Positions 18,898 to 29,919 of a DNA stretch of 64,000 nucleotides are shown here, one piece after another. The DNA is taken from NCBI GenBank assembly GCA_041389965.1, contig JAWKQV010000002.1:992001-1056000 (forward strand), given 5' to 3'. The first letter of the stretch is position 1; every line of letters begins with the position of its first letter. Position numbers and translations under genes: made by a program. The notes below the pieces were generated by a model. It searched no databases. It worked only from the letters and a program-made list of their open reading frames with translations, and was not told where the DNA came from. The DNA is from UBA2376 sp041389965 (GTDB taxonomy: Bacteria; Myxococcota_A; Polyangia; Haliangiales; Haliangiaceae).

Positions 18898-19088
18898 GGC
18901 ACCCCCGGCACCCCCGCCCGCGCTTCTGCCGCCCGTTGCTCGATCTCGACGTGGTCGTCGATCGAGATGCCAGGCGGTTGCTCGACGCTGTCGAGCAACC
19001 GAGCCGCCAGCTCCTCGCGCTCCGCCGGCGACAGCGCCATCGCGTCATCGAGGACTTGCGACACGGTCGGCATGTCCGAGCCTACCAT
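18864..19088 (-). CDS. Addiction-module antitoxin
   Basis: A 74-aa partner of the overlapping ParE-like toxin. The block LDDAMALSPAEREELAARLL followed by DSVEQPPG is the signature of the small putative addiction-module component family (unstable antitoxins). It then has IEQRAAEARAGVPGVPWADV and a basic tail. It is encoded first and overlaps the toxin start. The start could be ATG 19088 or the Met five codons later. Such antitoxins bind the toxin and usually repress the shared promoter. Confidence 0.85.
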   Translation of the reverse strand: MVGSDMPTVSQVLDDAMALSPAEREELAARLLDSVEQPPGISIDDHVEIEQRAAEARAGVPGVPWADVKRALKR

Positions 19089-19213
19089 GCGCGGCCTCGG
19101 CGTGGGCGTGGCTCACCACGGCGCGGGCGGCGGGCCGGCCGTCCATCTGACAGGTGCATGCCGCCGGGTATCGGCCGCGTCGTCGTCCGGTTGCGTCGGC
19201 GAGCCCCCGGGCA

Positions 19214-19234
19214 TTCCGGGGCGCAGCCGATCGG
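19214..19234 (+). repeat. Last core repeat
   Basis: TTCCGGGGCGCAGCCGATCG, one substitution from the core (G for T), followed by GATCGCATCC. It lies between the antitoxin start and the lipoprotein gene at 19315 and marks the right edge of the repeat-bearing zone. Confidence 0.8.
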
Positions 19235-19314
19235 ATCGCATCCCGACTCTTTTGGCTGCGCCGCGGGACGGGGCGGTTTCCGAAACCTCACGGGGGGCGC
19301 GGTGTCTGAACGAC

Positions 19315-19575
19315 GTGCGTACGTGGAGCCTGGCGTTGCTTGCGGTCGGTGGGGCGTGCGTGCCGGCGCCGCCGGCGCCGCCGGCGCCGCCGCTGCCGAG
19401 GCTCGCGACGCCGGGGCACTTGTTCTTGATCAGCACGGAGGACGTCGCCGCGCACTGCCAGCGGTGGGACGTCGTGCCGTCCGTGGGCGGACAGGGGCAG
19501 CTGGTCCGCGAGATCGACATCAGCGGTGAAGCCGGTGTCGATACGATCGATTACCACCTGCGGGTGCGACGCTGA
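19315..19575 (+). CDS. Small lipoprotein, probably frameshifted
   Basis: 86 codons from GTG 19315. A short signal ending in the lipobox AVGGAC is followed by a Pro/Ala run and a polar segment (LFLISTEDVAAHCQRWDVV). The frame stops at 19575, but coding character continues without a break in the next frame from 19572 (LTLTGRTRGISARLRSMGCE) to about 19860. It is probably the front half of one roughly 180-residue lipoprotein broken by a one-base change. No known domain. Confidence 0.5.
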   Translation: MRTWSLALLAVGGACVPAPPAPPAPPLPRLATPGHLFLISTEDVAAHCQRWDVVPSVGGQGQLVREIDISGEAGVDTIDYHLRVRR

Positions 19576-19862
19576 CCCTGACTGGCCGCACCCGCGGCAT
19601 CTCCGCGCGCCTGCGTTCGATGGGCTGTGAGGTGCACCTGCCGTCCGAGGACCTGGTCGACGCGGTCGCGGTCGGCGACAGCCGCTGGTTCACCGACGCG
19701 GCTGGGTGCGACCGCGCCCTGGCGCAACATGCGCGGGTCGCCACCGACCTGACCCAGTGCGAGTTCGAACCGTTCGTTCCGGACGCGGTGCAGCAGGCGA
19801 CGCGGCGCAGCTTCGAGGAGCTGCTGCGCCGCGGTGGCGTCGCCTACGCCGTTGAGGGCGAC
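19572..19862 (+). pseudogene. Frame-shifted continuation of the small lipoprotein
   Basis: Reads RLRSMGCEVHLPSEDLVDAV, GDSRWFTDAAGCDRALAQHA, ATDLTQCEFEPF and RRSFEELLRRGGVAYAV, with three spaced Cys. It directly abuts the stop of the lipoprotein frame and has no convincing start of its own (ATG 19620 lies inside the domain). The frame stays open to 20075, but after about 19862 it is low-complexity and overlaps the opposite-strand gene. Confidence 0.45.
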
Positions 19863-19991
19863 GCTGGCGTGTCGAACGAGGACCCGGAACATCGCGACCC
19901 GGAACGCCGCGGAGGTCACGAGGGTGGCGGTGGTGGATGGCGGCGGGGCGGGCGCGTCAGCATCCCAGGCGCGCGCGTTGCGGCGGCGGCG

Positions 19992-21866
<1,875 letters not shown>

Positions 21867-22187
21867 GCGGTTCCTCGCTGATGTGGCGAGCGATGTGCGC
21901 GCCGCGGCGAGGTGTTGCAACGCGCGGGCCGCCCCGGGGACGTCGCCGACGGGCGCGCGCCCGCGTCGCGTCGCGGGGATGACGAGCCTGTCAGCGAAGC
22001 CGCCGATCACGCGTGCTCGATCGGCACGCCGTTTATGCCTGCCGGTCGGAACGGCGTCCCCTGGCCCTACGCTCGCCACAGAGATCATTGATCGCGTGCG
22101 CTGGCACGGCCGTCGCAATGAGGGGCTGGGTCGACACGTCGTCGACGATCAACGCGGTGTCGCGCGCGACGCCGCCCAGGAGATCCC

Positions 22188-22514
22188 ATGTCGTTCGCTC
22201 GTTGTCTCGCGATGTCGTTGTGCGCCTCGGCGCTGTTTCTCGGTGGCTGTCTGGCCGGTCCCGACGAGGACGGCCCGCCCCTGGAGCAGGACGAGGCCGC
22301 GCTCACGCAGGAGCCCCTCTGCCAGGACATCCACTTCGACAAGGTCGAGTACGTGGCGTGCGGGATCAAGCCCAACGGCATGCCGGCCAAGAAGAAGTGC
22401 ACCAGCCATTGCACGACCCACCAGACCTGGAACCCGGCCGCCATCCCCGAGCCGACATGCGTCGTCGGCCTGACCCAGTGCACGCTCCCGGTGTGCGAGC
22501 CCTGTCCATATTGA
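22188..22514 (+). CDS. Cys-rich lipoprotein
   Basis: A 108-aa protein with a clear lipoprotein signal (MSFARCLAMSLCASALFLGG, Cys at 21). Seven to eight Cys are spread over the mature part (EPLCQDIHFDKVEYVACGIK, KKKCTSHC, EPTCVVGLTQCTLPVCEPC), suggesting a disulphide-stabilised surface protein. An AGGAG ribosome-binding site lies seven bases before the ATG. No known family; similar short Cys-rich lipoproteins are common in myxobacteria. Confidence 0.7.
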   Translation: MSFARCLAMSLCASALFLGGCLAGPDEDGPPLEQDEAALTQEPLCQDIHFDKVEYVACGIKPNGMPAKKKCTSHCTTHQTWNPAAIPEPTCVVGLTQCTLPVCEPCPY

Positions 22515-23007
22515 TCGGGACCGCGTGCGCCGGCGCGTGCGTGGGGCGACCGGCCGGGGCTTCCCGGGGGCTTCCCGGGCTCCGAGTCGCGGCCACCCGG
22601 AACGGCCGCCACCAGGAACGGCCACAGCCACCCGGAACGGGGCCGTCGCTACCCGGGGCGAGGGGCCGATCGGATCGGCCCCAGCACATCCGAGGGCAAG
22701 CACCATGCTCGAGCTCGATGCCTTTGCCGCCGAGCTTGTGGGGATCAATTACCGGCACGCGCAACACTTCCTGGAAATGTCGCTAACGGCCTGATATTAG
22801 TTAGGTTGCGAAACGCGATGACGCCCCGTTGCCCCGTTGACTCAACGCCGTGGGGCCCCCGCGAGCGACCGGTTCTTACGGCTCGGCCGACCCAGTGCGC
22901 CGGGCGTTCACCTGGACGTGCCCCACCGGGTGCCCGATCCGCGCGGTCGTGGCGCCCCTGTCTTCCTGGCCGACTCACCGGGATCTGGTTCGTGGTACGG
23001 TCGGCGC
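22515..23007. other. Spacer with repeats and palindrome
   Basis: Holds two copies of GGGGCTTCCCGG-like sequence near 22557-22580, three spaced GGAACGG motifs (22597-22640), and the palindrome at 22662-22682. A 29-codon frame at 22705-22794 (MLELDAFAAELVGINYRHAQ...) with GAGGG upstream is weakly gene-like but unsupported. Nothing else is seen before the GTG at 23008. Confidence 0.4.
22662..22682. terminator. Near-perfect GC palindrome
   Basis: Arms GGGGCCGATC (22662-22671) and GATCGGCCCC (22673-22682) flank one G. The inner part CCGATCGGATCGG is shared with the core repeats of 13-19 kb. It could act as a transcript-end hairpin for the lipoprotein gene at 22188 (148 bases away, no T-run) or be a relic of the repeat family. 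Confidence 0.4.
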
Positions 23008-25059
23008 GTGTATTCCGTGTGGGCCCAGCAGGCCCGGCCTGCCGCTGAAAAAGTGGTAGCTGCGGTCGATCGCGGTGAGGTAGTGGCGGTGGTCGCGGCG
23101 CCCAGCACTGGCAAGTCGACCGTCTTGAGCCTCGTCGCCGCGCAGCTCAGCTCGGACCAAGTGTTCCGGACGGGCATGCCGACCTTCGGCGACGACGCTG
23201 GGCCGGTAGCGCTGGCAACCCTGGCGGCCCAGCTTGAGCCGTCAGTGTTGGAGTTCGTGAAGGACATCGACAAGCCGTGGCGCGACAAGGTTGGCCAAGT
23301 AGTCCAGTCGTTGGGACAGCGTGATGCGGTGGTGCTCGTCGATGACCTGCGCCGTCCCGCGAGCGGCCATCAGCCGCTGGTGTTCGATGACCAGGCGACC
23401 GATCTGATCGATGGGCTGTTTCGCGAGCGGCGGATCCGGCTGGTGACGACGTCGAGCCACAAGCCACTGCACCGGGCGTCGCAGATCGGTCTCGCGCCGC
23501 AGCTGGACGCGTCCATGGTCGCGATGGCGGTGAACGACCTAGCCTCCGACGCGGACCTGGCGCCGGGCGTGTCGCAGATGCTGGCGGCGAGCGCGCAATT
23601 CGTCCGGCGCAGCCCGGTCGAGGTGCGCCTGGCCGTGGACCTCATCGCGCGCGGAATGTCGCTCGATGCAGTAGCGGCGATGTCTGGGCCACGCGCGCTT
23701 GCGCGCGCGTTCCTCACCCGGCTGCCAGTGCATGAGCGCCTCGCACTGCAGCGGCTGGCGGTCATGCGGCTCCCGTGCGACCAAGTGACGTTTGATAGGA
23801 TCGCTGCGATCGGTGGGCCGGTGGCGTCGCGTCGGTGGAAGGCCGTGGCGGCATATCAGTCGGTGAACGGCTGGGTCCTGCCTGCGATGATCGTCGATGA
23901 ACTGCAGGCGCTGGCTGATGAAGGTCGGGTGCCACCCGACCCAGGGCGTGTCGATGAGGCTCGCCGGATCGCCATAGAGTTCCACACGCATGCGTTCAGG
24001 GCGGCATCGGAGAAAGGCCAAGTCGCAGAAGCCGTGCGGCACGAACTCGAGGTGGTCCATCACCTGACCCAAGCTCGAGATGCCGCGGCATTGCTCGACC
24101 GCTCGCTGTGGTTTGTCACGCAGTACGACGCGTTGGGCCGGGTGGTGGGGTCAGCCGGCGCGGCGATATATCGCAGGCGGCCGATCGACGCGTTGCCGCG
24201 CGACGCCGGACCACCGCCTGAGGCCGAGCGGCTCCTGCGAGACGCGCTGCGTGCGTACGAACGCGCGCTGGCGCACGATCCGTGCGACGCCTATGCACTG
24301 CACTACCGCGCGTACAACCACGACATCTTGGCAGACGACGCGGCAGCGGTCGAATCCGGATATCGCGCCGCCCTCGCGGCGGATCCAGATCAGATTTGGC
24401 ACCACGGGCGGCTGATAACGTTTCTGATCACGCGCGGACGGGCCAACGATGCACGCGCAGAATGGGGCGAGGCGTTGCGGCAGCTCGACGGCCTGCGCGG
24501 GCAGAGCTGGCTCTACACCCAGCTCCACCGGCCGGTTGCGCTGCTCTTGCTACACCGCGGGAACAGCGAGTTTGCGCAGGACGTCCTTGGTGACGTGCCC
24601 GCCCAGTACGCCGGCGCCGGGTGGTTTCCGTCGCTTCGACGCCGCCTGCAGGTGCTGAAAGACCAGGCCGAACAGCGACTGGTGTTCCCGCCCAGCATCG
24701 TCGTCGCGGATCGCTGGTCCAGGCCGCGCCTGGTCTGGAACGAAGCGGTGGTGCGGTGGACGCCTGGGTGGATCGAGCTCATCGACGACGAGCAGATCAT
24801 CGTGAGGTACGCCGAGCGTCGGGATGGGAACGAGGTATTTGGCCGAGAGAAGTACACGCACGCGGAATTTCGCGAGCGGTGTGCGATCGCCGCGCCTCCA
24901 GCGGGCACGTTCGTCGAGCGCTTGTGGCTGGAGGGAAGTTCTGTCGAGGTGATCCGCTGCTACCCCGCCGAAATCGAGGTGGAGAGCGTGCTGCCCGGCC
25001 TGCCGTTCCCTCCCCCCGCGCGCTATCTGAATCGCCGTGCTGCCGACGCTCGCAAGTGA
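23008..25059 (+). CDS. STAND-like ATPase with TPR-type repeats
   Basis: A 683-aa protein from GTG 23008, placed so that the P-loop lies near the N terminus. Walker A is APSTGKST at residues 31-38. Walker B is DAVVLVDDL at about 112, followed by a sensor-like LVTTSSHKPLHR. A winged-helix-like stretch (ARAFLTRLPVHERLALQRLA) lies near 240. Residues about 400-540 read as TPR-like helices (YERALAHDPCDAYALHYRAY, AESGY-type repeats, GEALRQLDGLRGQ). The end is a beta-rich domain. This NTPase-plus-repeats architecture is that of STAND sensors in bacterial immunity. It overlaps the MBL-fold gene by 23 bases, so the two are co-translated. No obvious effector domain is fused, which suggests the MBL protein may be the effector. 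Function is inferred. Confidence 0.6.
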   Translation: MYSVWAQQARPAAEKVVAAVDRGEVVAVVAAPSTGKSTVLSLVAAQLSSDQVFRTGMPTFGDDAGPVALATLAAQLEPSVLEFVKDIDKPWRDKVGQVVQSLGQRDAVVLVDDLRRPASGHQPLVFDDQATDLIDGLFRERRIRLVTTSSHKPLHRASQIGLAPQLDASMVAMAVNDLASDADLAPGVSQMLAASAQFVRRSPVEVRLAVDLIARGMSLDAVAAMSGPRALARAFLTRLPVHERLALQRLAVMRLPCDQVTFDRIAAIGGPVASRRWKAVAAYQSVNGWVLPAMIVDELQALADEGRVPPDPGRVDEARRIAIEFHTHAFRAASEKGQVAEAVRHELEVVHHLTQARDAAALLDRSLWFVTQYDALGRVVGSAGAAIYRRRPIDALPRDAGPPPEAERLLRDALRAYERALAHDPCDAYALHYRAYNHDILADDAAAVESGYRAALAADPDQIWHHGRLITFLITRGRANDARAEWGEALRQLDGLRGQSWLYTQLHRPVALLLLHRGNSEFAQDVLGDVPAQYAGAGWFPSLRRRLQVLKDQAEQRLVFPPSIVVADRWSRPRLVWNEAVVRWTPGWIELIDDEQIIVRYAERRDGNEVFGREKYTHAEFRERCAIAAPPAGTFVERLWLEGSSVEVIRCYPAEIEVESVLPGLPFPPPARYLNRRAADARK

Positions 25060-26071
25060 CGCGCTGCATGTAGCGGTGTTTGGGCCAGGGGTCGGTGAGC
25101 TGATCGCGGTCCGAGCGCCCCCGGGCCGATGGCTGATCATCGATGGATGTGGCCCTGGGAGTCGCTCCTACGGTCGCCGGCTTCTCGAGCACTACGCCGG
25201 CGCGCCTTCGCTGATCGCGTTCACCCATCCCCATCTCGACCACGCGTCGGGGTTGAGGGAAGTGATCGAGCGGGCTACGCCGAGTGCCGCTCCAGATACC
25301 TGGCCAGGGATCGGCGTGCTGTCGCCGTCGCCACGGGCGCCATCGCCGCTGGGCGTCATTGCGCCGAACTTCGGCGGAGCCGTCGAGGACACGCTCGCGG
25401 CGATCGACGACCGATGGGAACGGAAGCCTGCGTGCCGGTGGGATCTTCGCGTCGGCACGGAGCGGTCGCTAGGCGATGCGGTGGTTCGGGTGATCGCTCC
25501 GGCGACGATGGCAGCGGAGGCGGCGTATGACGCTTGGCGTGACGGGCGCCCATGGAACCCAAATCGCGTCGCGACCGCGTTCGAGCTGCGGTGGCGCGGG
25601 CACCGGATCCTGCTGGGCTCGGATCTCGATGAGGACGATGGTGGCGGCTGGAGCGAGATCGCTACGACGGGGCGGACCCGAACGCCCCATGCGGCCACCA
25701 AGGTGCCGCACCACGGCTCGGTCGGCGCGGTGCACCCGGTGTGGATCGATCCGATGGGGAGCCGGCCGTGCTTCATCGTCACGCCATTCGCGCGGGAACG
25801 CCTGCCGCGGTTCGACGACGGTGACGGCGTACACCAGATGCTCGGGTACGCTGCGGAGATCCACCTGACGGGACTCCCACGGAGGCACAGCTCGCAACCA
25901 GCCGATCAGCCACTCCACGAGCGGCGCACGGAGTTGCTGGCGCTCGGGGACGAGCCGCTGGATGCGATCACGCCGGGGTGGCCCGATTGTTTCGTGATCG
26001 CGTCGGTCGCGTCCGATGGTGCGACCGCAGTCGCCCATGGGCCGGGCTCGGTGCGCGTGGTCGAAGGATGA
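25037..26071 (+). CDS. MBL-fold hydrolase paired with STAND-like ATPase
   Basis: A 344-aa metallo-beta-lactamase-fold protein. The early strand LIIDGCGPG is followed by the zinc motif THPHLDH at residues 62-68 (the HxHxDH form). Further ligand regions are ILLGSDLDEDD near 195 and KVPHHGS near 222, the pattern of ComEC/competence-type MBL hydrolases and nucleases. No signal peptide or membrane segments, so cytosolic. Its start lies inside the 3' end of the ATPase gene (23-base overlap). STAND proteins paired with MBL-fold proteins occur in known defence systems such as some AVAST types, so a nuclease or nucleotide hydrolase triggered by the STAND partner is a reasonable guess. The substrate is unknown. 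Confidence 0.7.
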   Translation: MLPTLASDALHVAVFGPGVGELIAVRAPPGRWLIIDGCGPGSRSYGRRLLEHYAGAPSLIAFTHPHLDHASGLREVIERATPSAAPDTWPGIGVLSPSPRAPSPLGVIAPNFGGAVEDTLAAIDDRWERKPACRWDLRVGTERSLGDAVVRVIAPATMAAEAAYDAWRDGRPWNPNRVATAFELRWRGHRILLGSDLDEDDGGGWSEIATTGRTRTPHAATKVPHHGSVGAVHPVWIDPMGSRPCFIVTPFARERLPRFDDGDGVHQMLGYAAEIHLTGLPRRHSSQPADQPLHERRTELLALGDEPLDAITPGWPDCFVIASVASDGATAVAHGPGSVRVVEG

Positions 26072-26073
26072 TC

Positions 26074-26245
26074 GCGGAAGAAGGTGCCTTCGATAGCACC
26101 GAGCAGCCGCCGCAGGTCCTCGTCCTTGCCACGGTAGGCCAGGCCTCCGACGTCCTGGAGAAGGAACGCGGCCGGCGTGGTGTCTTCGAGGCCCCGTCCA
26201 GTCCCTGGCCCCCGGGTAGAGGCTGATGACCTTCGGCGTGCCCTG
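26074..26245 (-). pseudogene. Frameshifted gene remnant
   Basis: The minus strand reads TPKVISLYPGARDWTG, then in the next frame LEDTTPAAFLLQDVGGLAYR and GKDEDLRRLLGAIEGTFFRD before running into the MBL gene's 3' end. The composition is protein-like and in the same direction as the uracil-catabolism genes just downstream, but no start or family is recognised. Probably the leftover of a gene cut when the ATPase/MBL pair arrived. Confidence 0.3.
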
Positions 26246-26268
26246 AGTGGCGCGTCGCGATCGGGCCC

Positions 26269-27665
26269 CTACATCACGGTTCCGTCGCTGTCGACGCGGA
26301 TGGGGGGGCCGCCGGTGGGGCGGCGTTCGCGGGCGAGGAGGCGGCCGGCGTGCCAGGTGCCGCCCTCGAGGATGCGGGCGAGGGGGAGCTGGTCGGGGGT
26401 GACGCGGAGTTTTTCGCGCACGCTGTCGGCGACCCAGTCGAGGAGGGCGACGGTCAGGGCGCGCCATTCGACGACGAGGTCGCTGCCGATGTCGTGGAGG
26501 TCGGCGAGGACGCCAGCGTGGCGGGGGACGAGGACGCCCATGTCGACGAGGAGGCCGCCGTTGCGGTACTCGGCGAGGCCGGTCATGGCGCCAGGCTGGA
26601 CGACGGTGACGCCGCCCAGCTCGAAGGGCTCGAAGAGTGAATAGGTGAGCCACTGCGAGAGCTTGTGGAAGGGGACGAGGCCGGCGGAGACGCCGGTGCC
26701 GCCCGCGGCCGGGTGGCGCCAGCAGTCGCCCAGGTTGACGCCGCCCAGCTCGATGCGTCCCGGCCAGATGGGGCCGAGGCCCTCGAGGAGGTCGCCCAGG
26801 AGATCGGCGGCGCGGACTTCGTAGCCGCCGTGGCCGTGGCCGCCGCCACCGCTGTAGGGGCTGTTGCCGCCGCCGATGCCGCCGTGGGCCGCGCCGCCGG
26901 CGCCGACGCCACCCCCGCCGCCGATGCCGGTCGCGCCGCCGGTGCCCAGGACGCCGCCGCCGGCGCGGGCGCGCACGGAGGTCAACAGGCCGCTGGGGCG
27001 GCCGCCCGGGAACAGGCCAGGCTGGGCGTCGATGGCGTCGCCCAGGCGGCGCAGCAGCTCGGCGCGCCCGGCGACGCCGACCAGCGGGTTGGCGGGGCTG
27101 GCCTGGAAGGCCGCCTCGAGCTGGGCGTCGTCGATGCTGCGCAGGGCGGCGGCGTCGACCCGCAGGGGCGACAGCGCGTCGGCCGAGAACAGGCCGGCCT
27201 GGAAGGCGCGCAGGCTGGCCACGGCCAGGCCCTCGCTCCGGGCCAGCTCGAGGCCGGTGGCGGGCTCGCGGTAGCGCCACCCGTCGCCGGCGCCGGCGTC
27301 GAGGAGCACGCTGACGACGACCAGGTCGATGAGGGACTCGGCCGCGACCGCGCCGGCCGCGGTGGCGGCGCTGGCGAGCTCGGCGACGCGATCGACGCCG
27401 CCGACGCGGAAGTGGCCCAGGCGGCCGTGGACCGGGATGCGCAGGTTCGGGTAGTTGGCCCGGGTGACGGCGATGACCCGGTCGGCCACGGCGCTGACGC
27501 GGTCGCGGTCGACCTTGAAGTGGCGCAGCTCGCCCAGCAGGCCGGCCTCGAGGACGTTGGTGGCGCGCACGCGGACGGCCAGCGGCGAGCGCAGGTAGGT
27601 GACGGCGGTCGTGGCGTCGGCCGCCGCGCCCGGGGCGATGAAGCCGCTGCCGAGATCGTATCCGC

Positions 27666-27669
<4 letters not shown>
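26269..27669 (-). CDS. URC4/DUF1688 uracil catabolism protein
   Basis: A 466-aa protein from ATG 27669 whose sequence matches DUF1688 (URC4): early NVLEAGLLGELRHFKVDRDR, NYPNLRIPVHGRLGHFRVGG, GDGWRYREP, SEGLAVASLRAFQAGLFS, and the C-terminal LARILEGGTWHAGRLLARER. URC4 is required in the URC uracil degradation route, in which uracil is converted to urea and 3-hydroxypropionate-type products; its exact step is not settled. It overlaps the URC1-like gene by four bases (ATGA), so the two are one operon. A Gly-rich insert of about 50 residues near the middle (GGGGVGAGGAAHGGIGGG) is unusual for the family. Confidence 0.85.
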
Positions 27670-28913
<1,244 letters not shown>

Positions 28914-29132
28914 GGGGACTCCGGAAATCACCCGACGCCGGGCGGCCGCGGGGCGCCGGGGGCGTCGGTGACTGTGGCACGAAGCCCGGGGAGCGTAAAG
29001 AAACCGGGGCCTTCGCCGGGGCGGCAGGGCGCGCCCTGGTGAGGCCGATTTCTGTTGGCGTGACGGGAGGATGCGGCGGCGGCCTGGCGGCGCTGAGGCA
29101 TGCTCAGGCGGGGCCGCCGCGCGATGGGCGAG

Positions 29133-29861
29133 CTAGTCCTGCGAGGCAGGGCCGCCGAGCGTGCTGGGGTCGGACATGACGGTGAGGGGCGCGGACGGGG
29201 GCGAGGTGCGGCCGTCGGCGTCGACCCACACCAGGCGGACCTGCTCGCCGCGGCGCGATGCGATGGTGCCGTCGGGTACGGTGGTGCAGCCCCCCGAGGC
29301 GTAGACGATGACCTCCCTGCCGCCGGGGGCGGCCTGGCCCCACGAGCGCGGGGCGCCGTCCTGGCCCAGGACCACCAGGTAGCGGCCCGGGGCGGCGGGG
29401 GCCTTCAGCTCGGCGCGGAGGGTGGTGTACGAGCGGCGGCCGCCGCTGGTGCGCTCGATGACGCCGGTGGCGACGGGCGCCGCGAGCGCGGGCCGCGGGG
29501 CCTTGTCGACGGAGAACGTGGCGATCGGCACCTTGCGCGCGCCGACCAGGCGGGTGCCGGCCGGGGCGATGACGCGCAAGCCCGGGGCCACGGTCTTGAC
29601 GGTCGGGGCGATGCGCTGCTTGCCGGCGACGAGCCGCCAGTCCCCGATCGGGCCGGGGAACGGGCGGGCGCCTACCCCGGGGGCGAGCGATGCCTGCGCC
29701 GGCTCCTGGTCGACCACCAGCAGGCCGCCGTCGGCCGGGAGGGCCGCGCCGTCGGGCGTGACCACGGCGGGCGTCAGCAGCCGGGGGGCGCACTGGCCGG
29801 CGTGGGCGGCGGGGGCCGCGACGAGGAGGAGGGCGGCGATGACGGTGACGGTGCGGAGCAT
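29133..29861 (-). CDS. Secreted hypothetical protein
   Basis: A 242-aa protein with a Sec signal (MLRTVTVIAALLLVAAPAAH, cut after AHA). The mature part starts GQCAPRLLTPAVV and is beta-rich with two Cys; the segment EVIVYASGGCTTVPDGTIAS may hold one half of a disulphide. No recognised domain. It follows the exported lipoprotein gene by 58 bases on the same strand and may be co-transcribed. Confidence 0.6.
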   Translation of the reverse strand: MLRTVTVIAALLLVAAPAAHAGQCAPRLLTPAVVTPDGAALPADGGLLVVDQEPAQASLAPGVGARPFPGPIGDWRLVAGKQRIAPTVKTVAPGLRVIAPAGTRLVGARKVPIATFSVDKAPRPALAAPVATGVIERTSGGRRSYTTLRAELKAPAAPGRYLVVLGQDGAPRSWGQAAPGGREVIVYASGGCTTVPDGTIASRRGEQVRLVWVDADGRTSPPSAPLTVMSDPSTLGGPASQD

Positions 29862-29919
29862 TGAGATCCTTCCAACGCGCGAGGCGGGGTGTCGTGCTGG
29901 CGGCGGCGGCGTGGCGGTG

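Noticed and set aside
13173..19234. Integron attC array
   Set aside because: The repeats lack the RYYYAAC/GTTRRRY core sites and no integrase is present, so a cassette array is not claimed.
13173..19234. CRISPR array
   Set aside because: Copies are irregularly spaced (tens to thousands of bases), spacers are themselves repetitive and no cas gene is in view.
22705..22794. 29-aa gene starting MLELDAFAAELVG
   Set aside because: Has a GAGGG upstream but no recognised partner, family or other support.
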